The notes under the pieces were generated by a model. The model was not told the origin of the DNA and made no database searches. It worked only from the letters and a program-made list of their open reading frames with translations. DNA of 64,000 nucleotides, from contig JAEYQK010000106.1 in NCBI GenBank assembly GCA_023410055.1, positions 1-64,000 of the forward strand, written 5' to 3'. Below are positions 41,154 to 50,627 of this stretch, piece after piece; the first letter of the stretch is position 1, and every line of letters begins with the position of its first letter. A program made the translations under genes and the position numbers. The DNA is from Acidobacteriota bacterium (lineage in GTDB: Bacteria > Acidobacteriota > Terriglobia > Terriglobales > Acidobacteriaceae).

Positions 41154-42947
41154 TTACATTGCAGCAGCTGTTTCTGTTTCAGCTGCTCCGATCAAAGCCT
41201 GCATGAGCGGTACGATTTCCGCGATAGTAGCATCCTGAGACTCACGTGTCGAGCGACGGAAGACCTCAATCTTACCTTCCGAAAGCTTCTTCCCGATGGT
41301 AATGCGGAACGGGATACCGACCAGGTCGGCGTCCTTGAACTTTACGCCAGGCCGCTCGTCGCGATCATCAAGCAGCACGTCCAGGCCAGCGGCTTCGAGT
41401 TTCTGTGCGATGTCGACGGCTGCCTTAAGAAGCGCCTCGTCCTTCACGTTCGTCGCCGAGACGACAACCTGATAAGGCGCGACACTCGGGGGCAACCAGA
41501 AGCCGTTTTCGTCATGATTCTGCTCGATCATTGATGTCAGGATACGTTCTATGCCGATCCCATAGCTGCCCATGATCGGCGTAACCTCCTTGCCATCTTT
41601 GTCTAGCACGCGAGCGCCCATTGACTCCGAGTACTTGTAGCCCAGTTTGAATATGTGCCCTATTTCCACGGTTTTACCGAGCTTTAAGGGGGTGCTGCAG
41701 GTGGGGCAGCCTTCGCCCTCTTCGACGTTACGGATGTCGGCCCACTGTGTGTCAGCGACAACGAAATCGTGTCCGGGCGTCACGTTGCGGAGGTGGTAGT
41801 CAAGTTTGTTCGCGCCGGAAATCAGGTTTTTCCGACCCTGCAAGGCACGATCGACGAATACGGCGGCCTTTACGCCTTTCAAGCTGCGCTCGTTAACACC
41901 GATGGGGCCCAGGAAGCCGGCTGGGGAATCGAAAACCGCGATTATCTCTTCCTCGTGCATCGGGCGGAACTCGTAGCCCGGCAGTACGGCTGACAGCTTA
42001 GCCTCGTTGACGCTGTGATCGCCACGAACGAATGCGATCACCGGAAGCTCTTTCTTCTCTTTGCCTTCGGCGGGCTTCAGCTCGATGCCGATCAGAGCAA
42101 GGGTCTTAATCTTGTTCTTCGGGGAGACGCCCAGGAACTTCGAAACCTCTTCGATGGTTTTCATGCCGGGCGTGTGGACGAGTTCAGGCTTGCCGTCGCC
42201 AGTTGGAGCATAGTCCTCGACGGGTGCAAGTTGCGAAGTTGCTTTCTCCAGGTTGGCGGCGTATCCGCACTTCGGGCAGCTTGCAACGAGGTCTTCGCCC
42301 GCGTCGGTGTAGACCATGAATTCGTGAGAGGCTGATCCGCCCATAGAGCCAGAGTGTGCTTCGACGGCGACGTATTTCAGCCCACAGCGATCGAAAATTC
42401 GGCAATAAGTTTCGTAATGCTTCTTGTAACTGACGTCAAGTCCGGCGGCATCGATATCGAAGGAATATGCGTCCTTCATGGTGAACTGACGCACGCGGAG
42501 CAGGCCGGATTTGGGGCGCGGTTCGTCGCGGAACTTAGCCTGAATCTGGTACCAGATTTGAGGCAACTGTTTGTAACTGCGAAGTTCCTTGCGGGCGATA
42601 TCGGTCATGATCTCTTCTTCGGTCATGCCGAGGCAGAGGTCGGCACCCTTGCGGTCTTTCAGGCGGAACATATTGTCGCCCATGACTGTCCAGCGGCCAC
42701 TGGCTTCCCATACTTCGCGCGGATGGAGCGCGGGCAGGTAGAACTCCTGCGCGATCTTGTCCATTTCTTCGCGGACCACGTTGGTGATCTTGAGAATGGT
42801 GCGCTGTCCGAGGAACAGATAACTATAAATGCCGGCGGCAAGCTGTCGGATGTAACCGGCACGGACAAGGAACTTGTGGCTGGCGACTTCGGCGTCAGCA
42901 GGCGCCTCGCGGAGGGTGGGGATAAACAGTTGTGACCAACGATGCAT
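41154..42947 (-). CDS. proS: Prolyl-tRNA synthetase (bacterial type with editing domain)
   Basis: A 597-residue class II aminoacyl-tRNA synthetase. The start MHRWSQLFIPTLREAPADAE, motif 1 region FLVRAGYIRQLAAGIYSYL, the TEEEIMTDIARKELRSYKQL with FRDEPRPKSGLLRVRQFTMK motif 2 region, and the late SYGIGIERILTSMIEQNHDE motif 3 are all typical. The 200-residue insert between motifs 2 and 3 is the YbaK-like editing domain (VIAFVRGDHSVNEAKLSAVL). The anticodon-binding domain closes the protein. First gene of a short minus-strand unit with the DUF4845-like protein. Confidence 0.97.
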   Translation of the reverse strand: MHRWSQLFIPTLREAPADAEVASHKFLVRAGYIRQLAAGIYSYLFLGQRTILKITNVVREEMDKIAQEFYLPALHPREVWEASGRWTVMGDNMFRLKDRKGADLCLGMTEEEIMTDIARKELRSYKQLPQIWYQIQAKFRDEPRPKSGLLRVRQFTMKDAYSFDIDAAGLDVSYKKHYETYCRIFDRCGLKYVAVEAHSGSMGGSASHEFMVYTDAGEDLVASCPKCGYAANLEKATSQLAPVEDYAPTGDGKPELVHTPGMKTIEEVSKFLGVSPKNKIKTLALIGIELKPAEGKEKKELPVIAFVRGDHSVNEAKLSAVLPGYEFRPMHEEEIIAVFDSPAGFLGPIGVNERSLKGVKAAVFVDRALQGRKNLISGANKLDYHLRNVTPGHDFVVADTQWADIRNVEEGEGCPTCSTPLKLGKTVEIGHIFKLGYKYSESMGARVLDKDGKEVTPIMGSYGIGIERILTSMIEQNHDENGFWLPPSVAPYQVVVSATNVKDEALLKAAVDIAQKLEAAGLDVLLDDRDERPGVKFKDADLVGIPFRITIGKKLSEGKIEVFRRSTRESQDATIAEIVPLMQALIGAAETETAAAM

Positions 42948-43296
42948 TCTTATTCAGGACCTCGTTCGGAATTCTCAATTGTAAATGACTGTCCGTCTGA
43001 TCTTGAACCGGAGTTGACGGCAGATCAATTTTCGAATCCAAACAGCACTTTATTTCGTCTTAAAGTGCAAGTAGTAGCCTATTAGGTTTTGTTGCCGTGT
43101 CAGCTTCTGCGCAGGGCCTCTGGGAACGCCGCACCACGATCGGGCATAGACGGTACGTAGAGCACGAAAGCTGTCAAAAAGATGTGAGATTACTCTTGTT
43201 GGTGGTCTAAAGAGTGCGTCGTAAACGTTTTCAAGGCTACTTATGCAAAGTCGTGCTCATCTCACAGATTGACGTCAGAGTTCTGGGAGGGCGCTG
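42948..43296. other. 349-base gap between divergent proS and the histidine kinase
   Basis: It should hold both promoters and the proS leader. I checked for a T-box-like antiterminator and for tRNA-like folds and saw none that I would defend. No repeat-family copy is present. Confidence 0.5.
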
Positions 43297-45597
43297 TTGA
43301 GGGTCCCCGTTGAGGATAAACAGGCGATGTTGAAACCAGCGAAGGTGGTGTCCACTCGCTCTGTACTTGTTCGCTATTTGGTAGCGATCATTTTACCCAT
43401 ACTTGCGTTTGTTCCAAGTTTGACGCAACTCCCTGAGTTTGGGTTCGTCCCCACCTTCTTCACGTTTCTTGCAGCCATCGTGGTCGCGACCTGGTTTGGA
43501 GGTGCGAAGCCAGGTTTTGTGTCAGTGCTGGTGAGCTTCGCAGAACTCGCGTATTTTGCTTTCAAGTTTGATTCGGCCCAGATCTTATCGACAGCGGGTG
43601 CAGTTCGCTACGCGTTGTTTGGAGCTGCTGCATTATTGATCTGGGGGCTGATGTCTGCCCTGTTGCAGTCGCGGTCTGAACTGGAGCGAATGAACCTGCG
43701 TTTCGGCGGAGTGGTACAGATTTCCGAAGACGCGATCATCAGCGTGGATGAACAGCAGAACGTCACGTTGTTTAACTCCGGAGCTGAAAAGATATTCGGT
43801 TATAAGCCGGAAGAGATCATCGGGAAGCCGCTCAACCTATTGCTTCCCGAGCGCTATCGCCACATGCACACCGGCCAAGTGGCCGCATTCAAGAAGGCGC
43901 CTGATGCACTGCGCGCGATGGCGGAACGGCGCACGATCTATGGTCTCCGCAAAGATAGCTCGGAGTTTCCGGCTGAAGCGTCGATCTCGAAATTCGTAGC
44001 AGAAGGGCAAAGGATTCTCACGGTCCGCTTGCGCGATGTAACCGCGCAAAAGGCGGCCGAAAGAGGATTGCGCGAACTTGCAGCCATCGTGACTTCGTCC
44101 GAGGACGCAATCATAGGCGAGAGCCTGGAAGGAATCATCACAAGTTGGAACGCCGGGGCCGAAAAGATATTCGGCTACAAGGCTGCGGAGGCGATTGGGA
44201 AGCATGCTGCGATGATGCTCCCGATGGAAAATGCGAATGAAGTCACGGAGAACGTGGAACGTGCGAGCAGAGGAGAGGGATTCCGCAGAGAGTCGGTTCG
44301 TGTCTGCAAGGAAGGCAAGAAGATATCGGTGTCGCTGACTGTATCTCCGATCAAGGACGAAGGAAAAGTAGTCGGCGTTTCGACCATAGTTCGTGACATC
44401 AGCGATCGCAAAAAGTTGGAAGAGCAACTGCGGCAATCACAAAAGATGGAGGCCGTGGGCCGGTTGGCCGGCGGGATAGCACACGACTTCAACAATCTTT
44501 TGAGCGTCATCGTCGGATACACATATGTTTTGCAGTCGAGCTTGCCCAATGATGAGACGCTGAAGGAAGCGGCGGAGCAGGTAATGAACGCGGCCGACAA
44601 GGCCAGTTCGCTGACCAGACAGCTATTGGCCTTTAGCAGACGGCAGGTGTTGCAGGCCGAGGTAATCAACCTCAACGACATTCTGTCCGGCATGGAGAAG
44701 ATGCTCCCCAGGGTCATCGGAGAGGACGTCGAGATTCGTGCTTTCCGCACTCCGAACATCCGACGAGTCAAAGCCGACCCGGGGCAGATCGAGCAAGTAA
44801 TCATGAATCTGGTCGTGAACGCTCGCGATGCTATGCCGAATGGCGGCAAGCTGACGATTGAAACCGCAGACGTCCGTTTCAACGGTCACGATGCTTCAAT
44901 TCACAACGTAGTGCCCGGCAACTACGTGATGCTGGCAGTTTCGGATACCGGTATCGGAATGGACTCGGAGACGCGTGCGAAGATATTCGAGCCATTCTTC
45001 ACCACCAAAGAGGCAGGGCGGGGGACCGGACTAGGGCTGGCGACCGTTTACGGAATCGTAAATCAAAGTGGCGGGCATATTTGGGTCTACAGCGAAGTGG
45101 GCAAGGGTACCACGTTTAAAATCTACTTCCCGGCGACAGCGGTCGAACCGGAGCCGTCGCGCATTTCTCACGAACCTCAGTTCGCGCTTACCGGACACGA
45201 AACGATCCTGCTTGTGGAAGACGAATCGAGTCTGAGGAGCCTTATCGAACAGGTGCTCAGCGCGCAGGGGTACAAGGTGTTGGTGGCCACCATGGGAGAA
45301 GCTGCTCTCGATATCGTGAAGCATCACAGCGGCAATATCGACGTGCTTATCACGGACGTTGTCATGCCCAAGATGGGCGGGCAGTTGCTCGCCGAACAAC
45401 TGACCCAGTCACATCCGGAAATGAAGATTATTTTCATGTCCGGGTATACAAATAACGCGCTGTTGCATAATGAGTCGCTACCGGAAGGCTCGCTGTTCCT
45501 GCAAAAGCCCTTTACGCCGGACGTGCTGCTCCGTAAGGTCCGCGGAGCAATTTCATCCCGAACCGCAGCATCGCTGCCCCACAAGAAGGCCATCTAG
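43297..45597 (+). CDS. Hybrid sensor histidine kinase (membrane, two PAS, HisKA, HATPase, receiver)
   Basis: A 766-residue protein. Residues about 28-120 hold several membrane segments of the DUF4118/KdpD type (LPEFGFVPTFFTFLAAIVVA). Two PAS domains follow (ISEDAIISVDEQQNVTLFNS and SSEDAIIGESLEGIITSWNA, each with GAEKIFGYK). HisKA comes next with the phospho-acceptor His in GGIAHDFNNLLSVIVG, then HATPase with MNLVVNARDAM, DTGIGMD and GRGTGLGLATVYGI. A C-terminal receiver carries its Asp in VLITDVVMPKMGG. The TTG at 43297 has GGGAGG six bases upstream; the ATG at 43327 is a fair alternative. No partner regulator gene is adjacent, so output goes through a distant phosphotransfer protein. The signal is unknown. 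Confidence 0.93.
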   Translation: MRVPVEDKQAMLKPAKVVSTRSVLVRYLVAIILPILAFVPSLTQLPEFGFVPTFFTFLAAIVVATWFGGAKPGFVSVLVSFAELAYFAFKFDSAQILSTAGAVRYALFGAAALLIWGLMSALLQSRSELERMNLRFGGVVQISEDAIISVDEQQNVTLFNSGAEKIFGYKPEEIIGKPLNLLLPERYRHMHTGQVAAFKKAPDALRAMAERRTIYGLRKDSSEFPAEASISKFVAEGQRILTVRLRDVTAQKAAERGLRELAAIVTSSEDAIIGESLEGIITSWNAGAEKIFGYKAAEAIGKHAAMMLPMENANEVTENVERASRGEGFRRESVRVCKEGKKISVSLTVSPIKDEGKVVGVSTIVRDISDRKKLEEQLRQSQKMEAVGRLAGGIAHDFNNLLSVIVGYTYVLQSSLPNDETLKEAAEQVMNAADKASSLTRQLLAFSRRQVLQAEVINLNDILSGMEKMLPRVIGEDVEIRAFRTPNIRRVKADPGQIEQVIMNLVVNARDAMPNGGKLTIETADVRFNGHDASIHNVVPGNYVMLAVSDTGIGMDSETRAKIFEPFFTTKEAGRGTGLGLATVYGIVNQSGGHIWVYSEVGKGTTFKIYFPATAVEPEPSRISHEPQFALTGHETILLVEDESSLRSLIEQVLSAQGYKVLVATMGEAALDIVKHHSGNIDVLITDVVMPKMGGQLLAEQLTQSHPEMKIIFMSGYTNNALLHNESLPEGSLFLQKPFTPDVLLRKVRGAISSRTAASLPHKKAI

Positions 45598-45646
45598 GCC
45601 TCTCTTTTGGCTCCCGTTCTCGACAATTGACGGGTAAGCTTGGCAT

Positions 45647-46873
45647 GTGCGGACTGTTTTCCACGTCGACATGGATGCCTTTTTTGTAAGCGTAGAGGAG
45701 TTGTTCGATCCTACGCTGAAGGGCAAACCCGTGGTTGTGGGAGGAAGGCCCAACGAGCGGGGCGTGGTGTCGGCGGCGTCGTACGCAGCGCGGAAATTCG
45801 GCGTGCATTCGGCAATGCCGCTAAGGACGGCCTATAAGCTCTGTCCACAGGCAGTATTCGTCGATGGGCATCCTGAACGATATAGGGAATACTCGCACAA
45901 GGTCTTCGAGGTACTGCAACGGTTTTCACCCAAAGTGGAGATGGCGTCGATTGACGAAGCCTATCTGGACATGACGGGCACAGAAAAGTTGTTGGGGGTC
46001 CCCTTTAAGGCCGCGAACGATCTCCACAGTCAAGTTAAGCAATCCACGCAGCTCAACTGCTCCATAGGAATAGCAACGTCGCGACTGGTGGCAAAGGTCT
46101 GTTCCGACCAGGCCAAGCCAAATGGGATACTGTTCATCGTTCCCGGGATGGAAGCGAGTTTTCTTGCGCCCTTGCCGGTGGAAAAGATTCCTGGGGTAGG
46201 CAAGGTCACGGCGAAGTCGCTTCACGACCTAGGGATCAAGCTTGTTGGTGATCTCGCGAAGCTGGACGAAGATTTTCTCGCGGAGCGCTTTGGCAAGTGG
46301 GGGTTGGCGCTTGCGGGGAAATCAAAGGGACTCGACGCGGGCGGGTGGTTCGACGAAGAGATTGGCGAAGGCGATGATCCGAAATCGATCAGCCATGAGC
46401 ACACGTTTGGTATCGATACGGCCGACCAGCAGCAACTGGAGATGACGCTGGCGCGATTGTCAGAAATGGTCGGTCGCAGGCTGCGCGAAAACGGGCTTCA
46501 TGCACGAACCGTACAGCTGAAACTGCGATACAAGGACTTCAGCACGATCACGCGGGCACGTTCCCTAAAGTCAGCGACGCAAATCGACGGTGAAATTCTT
46601 TCGGAGATTCGCGCTCTCTTTCGTGCGAACTGGAAGCGAGGAGAAGCCATTCGTCTGCTGGGCGTGCACTGTTCGGGATTCGAAAACTCAGAGGGGCAGC
46701 TCGGCTTGCTGGAAGGCGATCAGCACGACAAGTGGAAGAAAGCTCTTTCGGCGGCGGACAAGCTGAGGGACAAGTTTGGTGAGTCCGCGGTTTCACTTGC
46801 GTCGGGAATGCGCGGAGCCTTCAAAGAGAAGACGCATGAAAACCCGGCGGGCTTGCCGGGGAAGAGGAAGTGA
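45647..46873 (+). CDS. dinB: DNA polymerase IV (Y family)
   Basis: Error-prone lesion-bypass polymerase of 408 residues. VFHVDMDAFFVSVEEL carries the first catalytic Asp pair and MASIDEAYLDMTGTEKLLG the second (SIDEAYLD). The helix-hairpin-helix PLPVEKIPGVGKVTAKSLHD and the little-finger domain follow. GTG 45647 is the start; an ATG two bases earlier is out of frame. No LexA box was identified near the start, so SOS control is not supported here. The C-terminus is short and basic, with no obvious beta-clamp motif at the very end (the body may hold one). Confidence 0.95.
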   Translation: MRTVFHVDMDAFFVSVEELFDPTLKGKPVVVGGRPNERGVVSAASYAARKFGVHSAMPLRTAYKLCPQAVFVDGHPERYREYSHKVFEVLQRFSPKVEMASIDEAYLDMTGTEKLLGVPFKAANDLHSQVKQSTQLNCSIGIATSRLVAKVCSDQAKPNGILFIVPGMEASFLAPLPVEKIPGVGKVTAKSLHDLGIKLVGDLAKLDEDFLAERFGKWGLALAGKSKGLDAGGWFDEEIGEGDDPKSISHEHTFGIDTADQQQLEMTLARLSEMVGRRLRENGLHARTVQLKLRYKDFSTITRARSLKSATQIDGEILSEIRALFRANWKRGEAIRLLGVHCSGFENSEGQLGLLEGDQHDKWKKALSAADKLRDKFGESAVSLASGMRGAFKEKTHENPAGLPGKRK

Positions 46874-46885
46874 ACTGACTATGGC

Positions 46886-46927
46886 TTGCTCCGCGGGAAC
46901 ATTCGAGTCCCACGGAGCAATTCTATT
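46886..46927. terminator. Terminator between convergent dinB and the glycine-zipper gene
   Basis: Outer stem TTGCTCCG / CGGAGCAA with an inner GGGA / TCCC pair, followed by TTCTATTT on the plus strand. It lies 12 bases after the dinB stop and reaches the end of the convergent gene. Confidence 0.75.
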
Positions 46928-47559
46928 TATCGGCTGGGAACCTGGAGCGGCCGGTCAAGGCGTAATTCGAGCTGCTGGCCCTTGTCTAGTTTCAGGTCGC
47001 GATTGAGCAGGAGTCCGGTGACGCCACCGCCAACTGCGCCGATTCCGGCTCCGATCGCAGCGCCCTTGCCGCCTCCGGCAGCAGCACCTGCCGCTGCGCC
47101 GATTCCGGCTCCGACGGCGATGGTTTCGATGGTGCGAGTCTTGTTCGCGCCCTTGCGCTCGATCTCGCCCTCTTCATTCGTTTTCATCGCATGTTCGCCG
47201 GGCACATCGGAAATGGTTGCTATAAGCGGCATCCATCCATGGTTGGTTTCAATCTCGTCGAAGCTGAGCAGGATGCGTCCGTGCATGCCGCGGTCGACGC
47301 CGCTAACGTGCCCTTTGATTTTCTTGCCGCGTGGAATCGTCTGCCCATTGGGAGCAATGAGGTCCTCGGCCAATTTGGCCTTGAAATGCTTCCCTTGCTC
47401 GACCTTGTTGGTGTCGAGCTTATCGTCAAGCCGAACGATGAATCGCGTGCCGTCCGGAATGTAGTTCGGGCCGTAACCCGTCCCGGTCTGGGCCAAGAGT
47501 GGGAGCGCAGAAAGGAATACTGCGAGAGCGGAGAATCGAAACAACGATCGCCTGATCAT
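46927..47559 (-). CDS. Exported glycine-zipper protein
   Basis: A 210-residue protein starting at ATG 47559 with AGAGG upstream; the longer frame to 47793 runs through a repeat and is rejected. Signal peptide RRSLFRFSALAVFLSALPLL to AQ. A beta-rich middle follows (RFIVRLDDKLDTNKVEQGKH, LIAPNGQTIPRGKKIKGHVS, RILLSFDEIETNHGWMPLIA), then a glycine zipper (AVGAGIGAAAGAAAGGGKGA with more G-x-G repeats) that can pack as membrane-embedded helices, and a short tail QLELRLDRPLQV. Probably an outer-envelope protein. Function unknown. Confidence 0.8.
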   Translation of the reverse strand: MIRRSLFRFSALAVFLSALPLLAQTGTGYGPNYIPDGTRFIVRLDDKLDTNKVEQGKHFKAKLAEDLIAPNGQTIPRGKKIKGHVSGVDRGMHGRILLSFDEIETNHGWMPLIATISDVPGEHAMKTNEEGEIERKGANKTRTIETIAVGAGIGAAAGAAAGGGKGAAIGAGIGAVGGGVTGLLLNRDLKLDKGQQLELRLDRPLQVPSR

Positions 47560-47655
47560 AGAAGAACCTCTATCGTTAGTTGACGAAGTCGCGCGCCCTG
47601 TCCTGCGAGTAGGAACACGGTTGGAAGAAGGTAGTTTCGGTCGGAATCTCAGGGC

Positions 47656-47686
47656 GCACCCTCCCTTTGGGAAGGGTGCGGCACCC
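47656..47686. repeat. GCACCCT...AGGGTGCGGCACCC palindromic repeat, intergenic copy
   Basis: Close relative of the lhr-embedded copies at 32415 and 33669, here placed between the alanine dehydrogenase stop and the glycine-zipper gene start. It could help terminate alanine dehydrogenase transcripts. Confidence 0.85.
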
Positions 47687-47696
47687 GTTGGTCGAA

Positions 47697-48809
47697 CTAG
47701 AGCAGCTGCGCGATAGGAGTAAGCGGCAACCCGAGCGATTGAGCTACGGCCGGATACGTTACCTTTCCCTTGAAGGTGTTGACGCCCTCGCAAACGCCGT
47801 TTTCGCGCTTGATCGTAGCAGTGACTCCGTTTTGAGCGAGCTTGAGCACGTAGGGGAGCGTCGCATTCGTGAGCGCAAAGGTCGAAGTGTGCGGGACGGC
47901 GGCTGGCATATTCGTAACGCAGTAGTGCACCACGCCATCGACGACGTACGAGGGATTGCTGTGCGTCGTCGGATGGGCGGTCTCAATGCAGCCACCCTGG
48001 TCGATGGCGACGTCGACGATCACCGCTCCCTTTTTCATGTTCGAGACCATCTGCTTAGTCACGAGTTTTGGAGCAGCGCCACCAGGGATCAACACGGCGC
48101 CGATCACCAGATCGGCTTCGGAAGTGGCTTTGGCGATCGAGTAGGAGTTGGAGGCTAGTGTGCGTACGTGGCCTAGGAAGATATCATCGAGTTCGCGCAA
48201 GCGGTTGAGGCTGATGTCGATAAGGGTGACGTTCGCGCCCATGCCATTGGCGATGCGCGCCGCGTTGGTGCCGACGATTCCGCCACCGATGACGACGACA
48301 TTGGCGGGCGGTACGCCGGGCACTCCACCCAGAAGCACGCCGCGTCCGCCGCGCTCTGCTTCCAGATAACTCGCGCCGACTTGCACGGACATGCGTCCGG
48401 CAACTTCGGACATCGGTGTCAAAAGCGGCAGCGAGCCATGGCCGTCGCGGATCGTCTCATAGGCGATGCCGGTAACGTTCTTGTCCAGGAGGGCCTTAGT
48501 CAGTTCCGGAAGAGGGGCCAAGTGCAGGTAAGTGAACAGGGTCAGGCCATCGCGAAAGAGCGGATACTCGCTTGGGATGGGTTCCTTGACCTTGACGATC
48601 ATGTCGGCGCGTTCCCATATCTGTTTCGCTTCGGGGACAATCTCAGCGCCAGCCTGTTTGTAGTCGTTGTCTGGGATAGATGACAAATCGCCAGCTTTCG
48701 CCTGGACCATTACTTTGTGGCCGTGATCAACAAGTGCTTTGACTCCAGCAGGAACGAGCCCAACGCGGGACTCGTGGTCTTTCACCTCTTTTGGAACTCC
48801 GATAATCAT
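47697..48809 (-). CDS. ald: Alanine dehydrogenase
   Basis: NAD-dependent oxidative deamination of L-alanine to pyruvate and ammonia, or the reverse. A 370-residue protein of usual length. MIIGVPKEVKDHESRVGLVP opens the protein with the substrate-binding Arg. Lys and His follow in VKVKEP and FTYLHLAP, GGGIVGTNAARIANGMGANV is the NAD fold, and DQGGCIETAHPTTHSNPSYV is the family hallmark near the C-terminus. It lies 53 bases downstream of the aldehyde dehydrogenase gene on the same strand, which suggests a joint catabolic unit. Confidence 0.96.
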   Translation of the reverse strand: MIIGVPKEVKDHESRVGLVPAGVKALVDHGHKVMVQAKAGDLSSIPDNDYKQAGAEIVPEAKQIWERADMIVKVKEPIPSEYPLFRDGLTLFTYLHLAPLPELTKALLDKNVTGIAYETIRDGHGSLPLLTPMSEVAGRMSVQVGASYLEAERGGRGVLLGGVPGVPPANVVVIGGGIVGTNAARIANGMGANVTLIDISLNRLRELDDIFLGHVRTLASNSYSIAKATSEADLVIGAVLIPGGAAPKLVTKQMVSNMKKGAVIVDVAIDQGGCIETAHPTTHSNPSYVVDGVVHYCVTNMPAAVPHTSTFALTNATLPYVLKLAQNGVTATIKRENGVCEGVNTFKGKVTYPAVAQSLGLPLTPIAQLL

Positions 48810-48862
48810 ATTTAGCCTCTATACCGCGACGTTTGAGAATGGTCATCTGCCGGCTCTTGTAC

Positions 48863-50377
48863 TTACTCTGGCCGGTCAATTTGTGCTTTCTGCAGTTTGT
48901 CCGAGTAGTCCACGTAGACAGCTTTCCACTCGGTGTAGAAGTCGATGGCGCCGATGCCGCCTTCACGATGTCCGTTACCGGTCGCCTTGGTACCGCCGAA
49001 TGGCAGATGAACCTCGGCACCGATCGTAGGCGCGTTGATGTAGGTGATACCGGCGTACAGGTCGCGCATTGCGGCAAACGCACGGTTCACGTCTTTCGTG
49101 TAGAGCGAAGAAGAGAGACCGTACTGGATATTATTGGCGATCTCGATCGCCTGCTCAAGGTCGTTGCAGGGAATGATCGAAACAACGGGGCCGAAAATTT
49201 CTTCCTGGGCGATGCGCATCTTCGGATCTACATCGGCAAAAACCGTCGGCTCCATGAAGTAGCCGTATCGGTAATCGCCACTGTCCAGGCGGTTGCCTCC
49301 GCAGAGCATTTTCGCGCCCTCGTTCTGGCCGACTTCGACATACTTGAGGTCGGTGTCAAGCTGGTTCTTGTTGATGGCTGGTCCCATCTCGACATCTTCG
49401 TCCAGCCCATTGCCTACCTTCAGATTCTTTGCGCGCGCTACGAATTCGTCCGTGAACTGCTGATAGACGCCCTTCTGGACGATGATGCGGCTAGTGGCCG
49501 TGCAGCGCTGGCCGGTGGTACCGAAAGCGCCCCAGAGTCCGCCTTCGAGAGCCAGTTCAAGATTAGCGTCATTGAGAACAATCATGGGATTCTTGCCGCC
49601 GAGTTCCAGGGAGCAGTGCTTAAAGCTTTTGGCACAAGATTGCCCAACGATGCGACCGACGGCGCTTGAACCAGTCAGCGATACGGCGCGGACGTCGGGA
49701 TGTTCTGTGATCGGAGCCCCTACTTCGGGTCCGAAGCCCGTGACGATGTTGACCACCCCGCGCGGAATGCCAGCATCCGCGAGTGCCTGAACGAAATTGA
49801 AGGTCGAAAGCGGCGTGTCCTGTGCCGGCTTAATGACACAAGTATTTCCTGCCAGAATGGCGGGGAAGAGCTTCCATGACGGGATTGCCATGGGGAAGTT
49901 CCATGGCGTGATCATGCCACAGACGCCAAGGGGTTGGCGTACGCACATGGCGAACTTGTTGGGGAGTTCGGAGGGGGTGGTCATGCCGAAAAGGCGGCGG
50001 CCTTCTCCGGCCATGTAATAGCCGGTGTCGATTGCCTCCTGGACATCCCCGCGGGTCTCCTTCAGAACTTTGCCCATCTCGCGCGTCATGTCACGGGAGT
50101 ACTGTTCCTTGCGTTCTGTCAGGATGCGGGCGGCTTCATATAAAAGTTCGGCGCGGCGCGGGGCGGGCACAAGACGCCAGCGTTTGAAGGCTTGCTTGGC
50201 GGCATCGACCGCCATGTTGACGTCTTCGGGGCCAGATTTCTGGAAGATGCCGATTACTTCGCGAGTATCGGCAGGGTTAATGTTCTCGAATGTTTCGCCG
50301 GTGCGGGCCTCGACCCATTCGCCGTCCACGTAGTTCCTGAAAACCTTCGCTTTGGCGGTAACCGCGTCAGTGGCCAT
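48863..50377 (-). CDS. Aldehyde dehydrogenase (NAD(P)-dependent, semialdehyde-type)
   Basis: A 504-residue aldehyde dehydrogenase. The ATG at 50377 has GGAGG five bases upstream. ITPWNFPMAIPSWKLFPAIL, the catalytic Glu in SLELGGKNPMIVL and the catalytic Cys in FGTTGQRCTATSRI are in place, with EEIFGPVVSIIP near the C-terminus. The ending GGTKATGNGHREGG then DFYTEWKAVYVDYS resembles bacterial alpha-ketoglutaric semialdehyde and related dehydrogenases. The exact substrate is uncertain. It is first in a two-gene unit with alanine dehydrogenase, so amino-acid-derived semialdehyde oxidation is plausible. Confidence 0.9.
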   Translation of the reverse strand: MATDAVTAKAKVFRNYVDGEWVEARTGETFENINPADTREVIGIFQKSGPEDVNMAVDAAKQAFKRWRLVPAPRRAELLYEAARILTERKEQYSRDMTREMGKVLKETRGDVQEAIDTGYYMAGEGRRLFGMTTPSELPNKFAMCVRQPLGVCGMITPWNFPMAIPSWKLFPAILAGNTCVIKPAQDTPLSTFNFVQALADAGIPRGVVNIVTGFGPEVGAPITEHPDVRAVSLTGSSAVGRIVGQSCAKSFKHCSLELGGKNPMIVLNDANLELALEGGLWGAFGTTGQRCTATSRIIVQKGVYQQFTDEFVARAKNLKVGNGLDEDVEMGPAINKNQLDTDLKYVEVGQNEGAKMLCGGNRLDSGDYRYGYFMEPTVFADVDPKMRIAQEEIFGPVVSIIPCNDLEQAIEIANNIQYGLSSSLYTKDVNRAFAAMRDLYAGITYINAPTIGAEVHLPFGGTKATGNGHREGGIGAIDFYTEWKAVYVDYSDKLQKAQIDRPE

Positions 50378-50627
50378 TAACACCTCCAAGCCGAATGGCA
50401 AAACGGATTATCCTACTCATTCCCGGGGATAGCCGCAACTGCGGCTTAGTTGGATGCGGAAATGGGCGGGGAACGATACATTACGGAAGTAATCCTGACA
50501 AGCGATGCCAAAGGCATAAAACGGCTGCGGGGTAACTGGAAGGTAATGTTTTCAAGCTATTTACCCTATTGTTGCGGCAAAATGTTGTGTTAGTCTCGCA
50601 GGACTGAAGCTTCTGGGAAGACGTTGC

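Noticed and set aside
42948..43296. T-box riboswitch upstream of proS
   Set aside because: No T-box core sequence or terminator/antiterminator pair is visible on the minus strand.
47560..47793. N-terminal extension of the glycine-zipper protein
   Set aside because: It passes through an intergenic palindromic repeat and would hide the signal peptide; ATG 47559 has a ribosome binding site and leads straight into the signal peptide.
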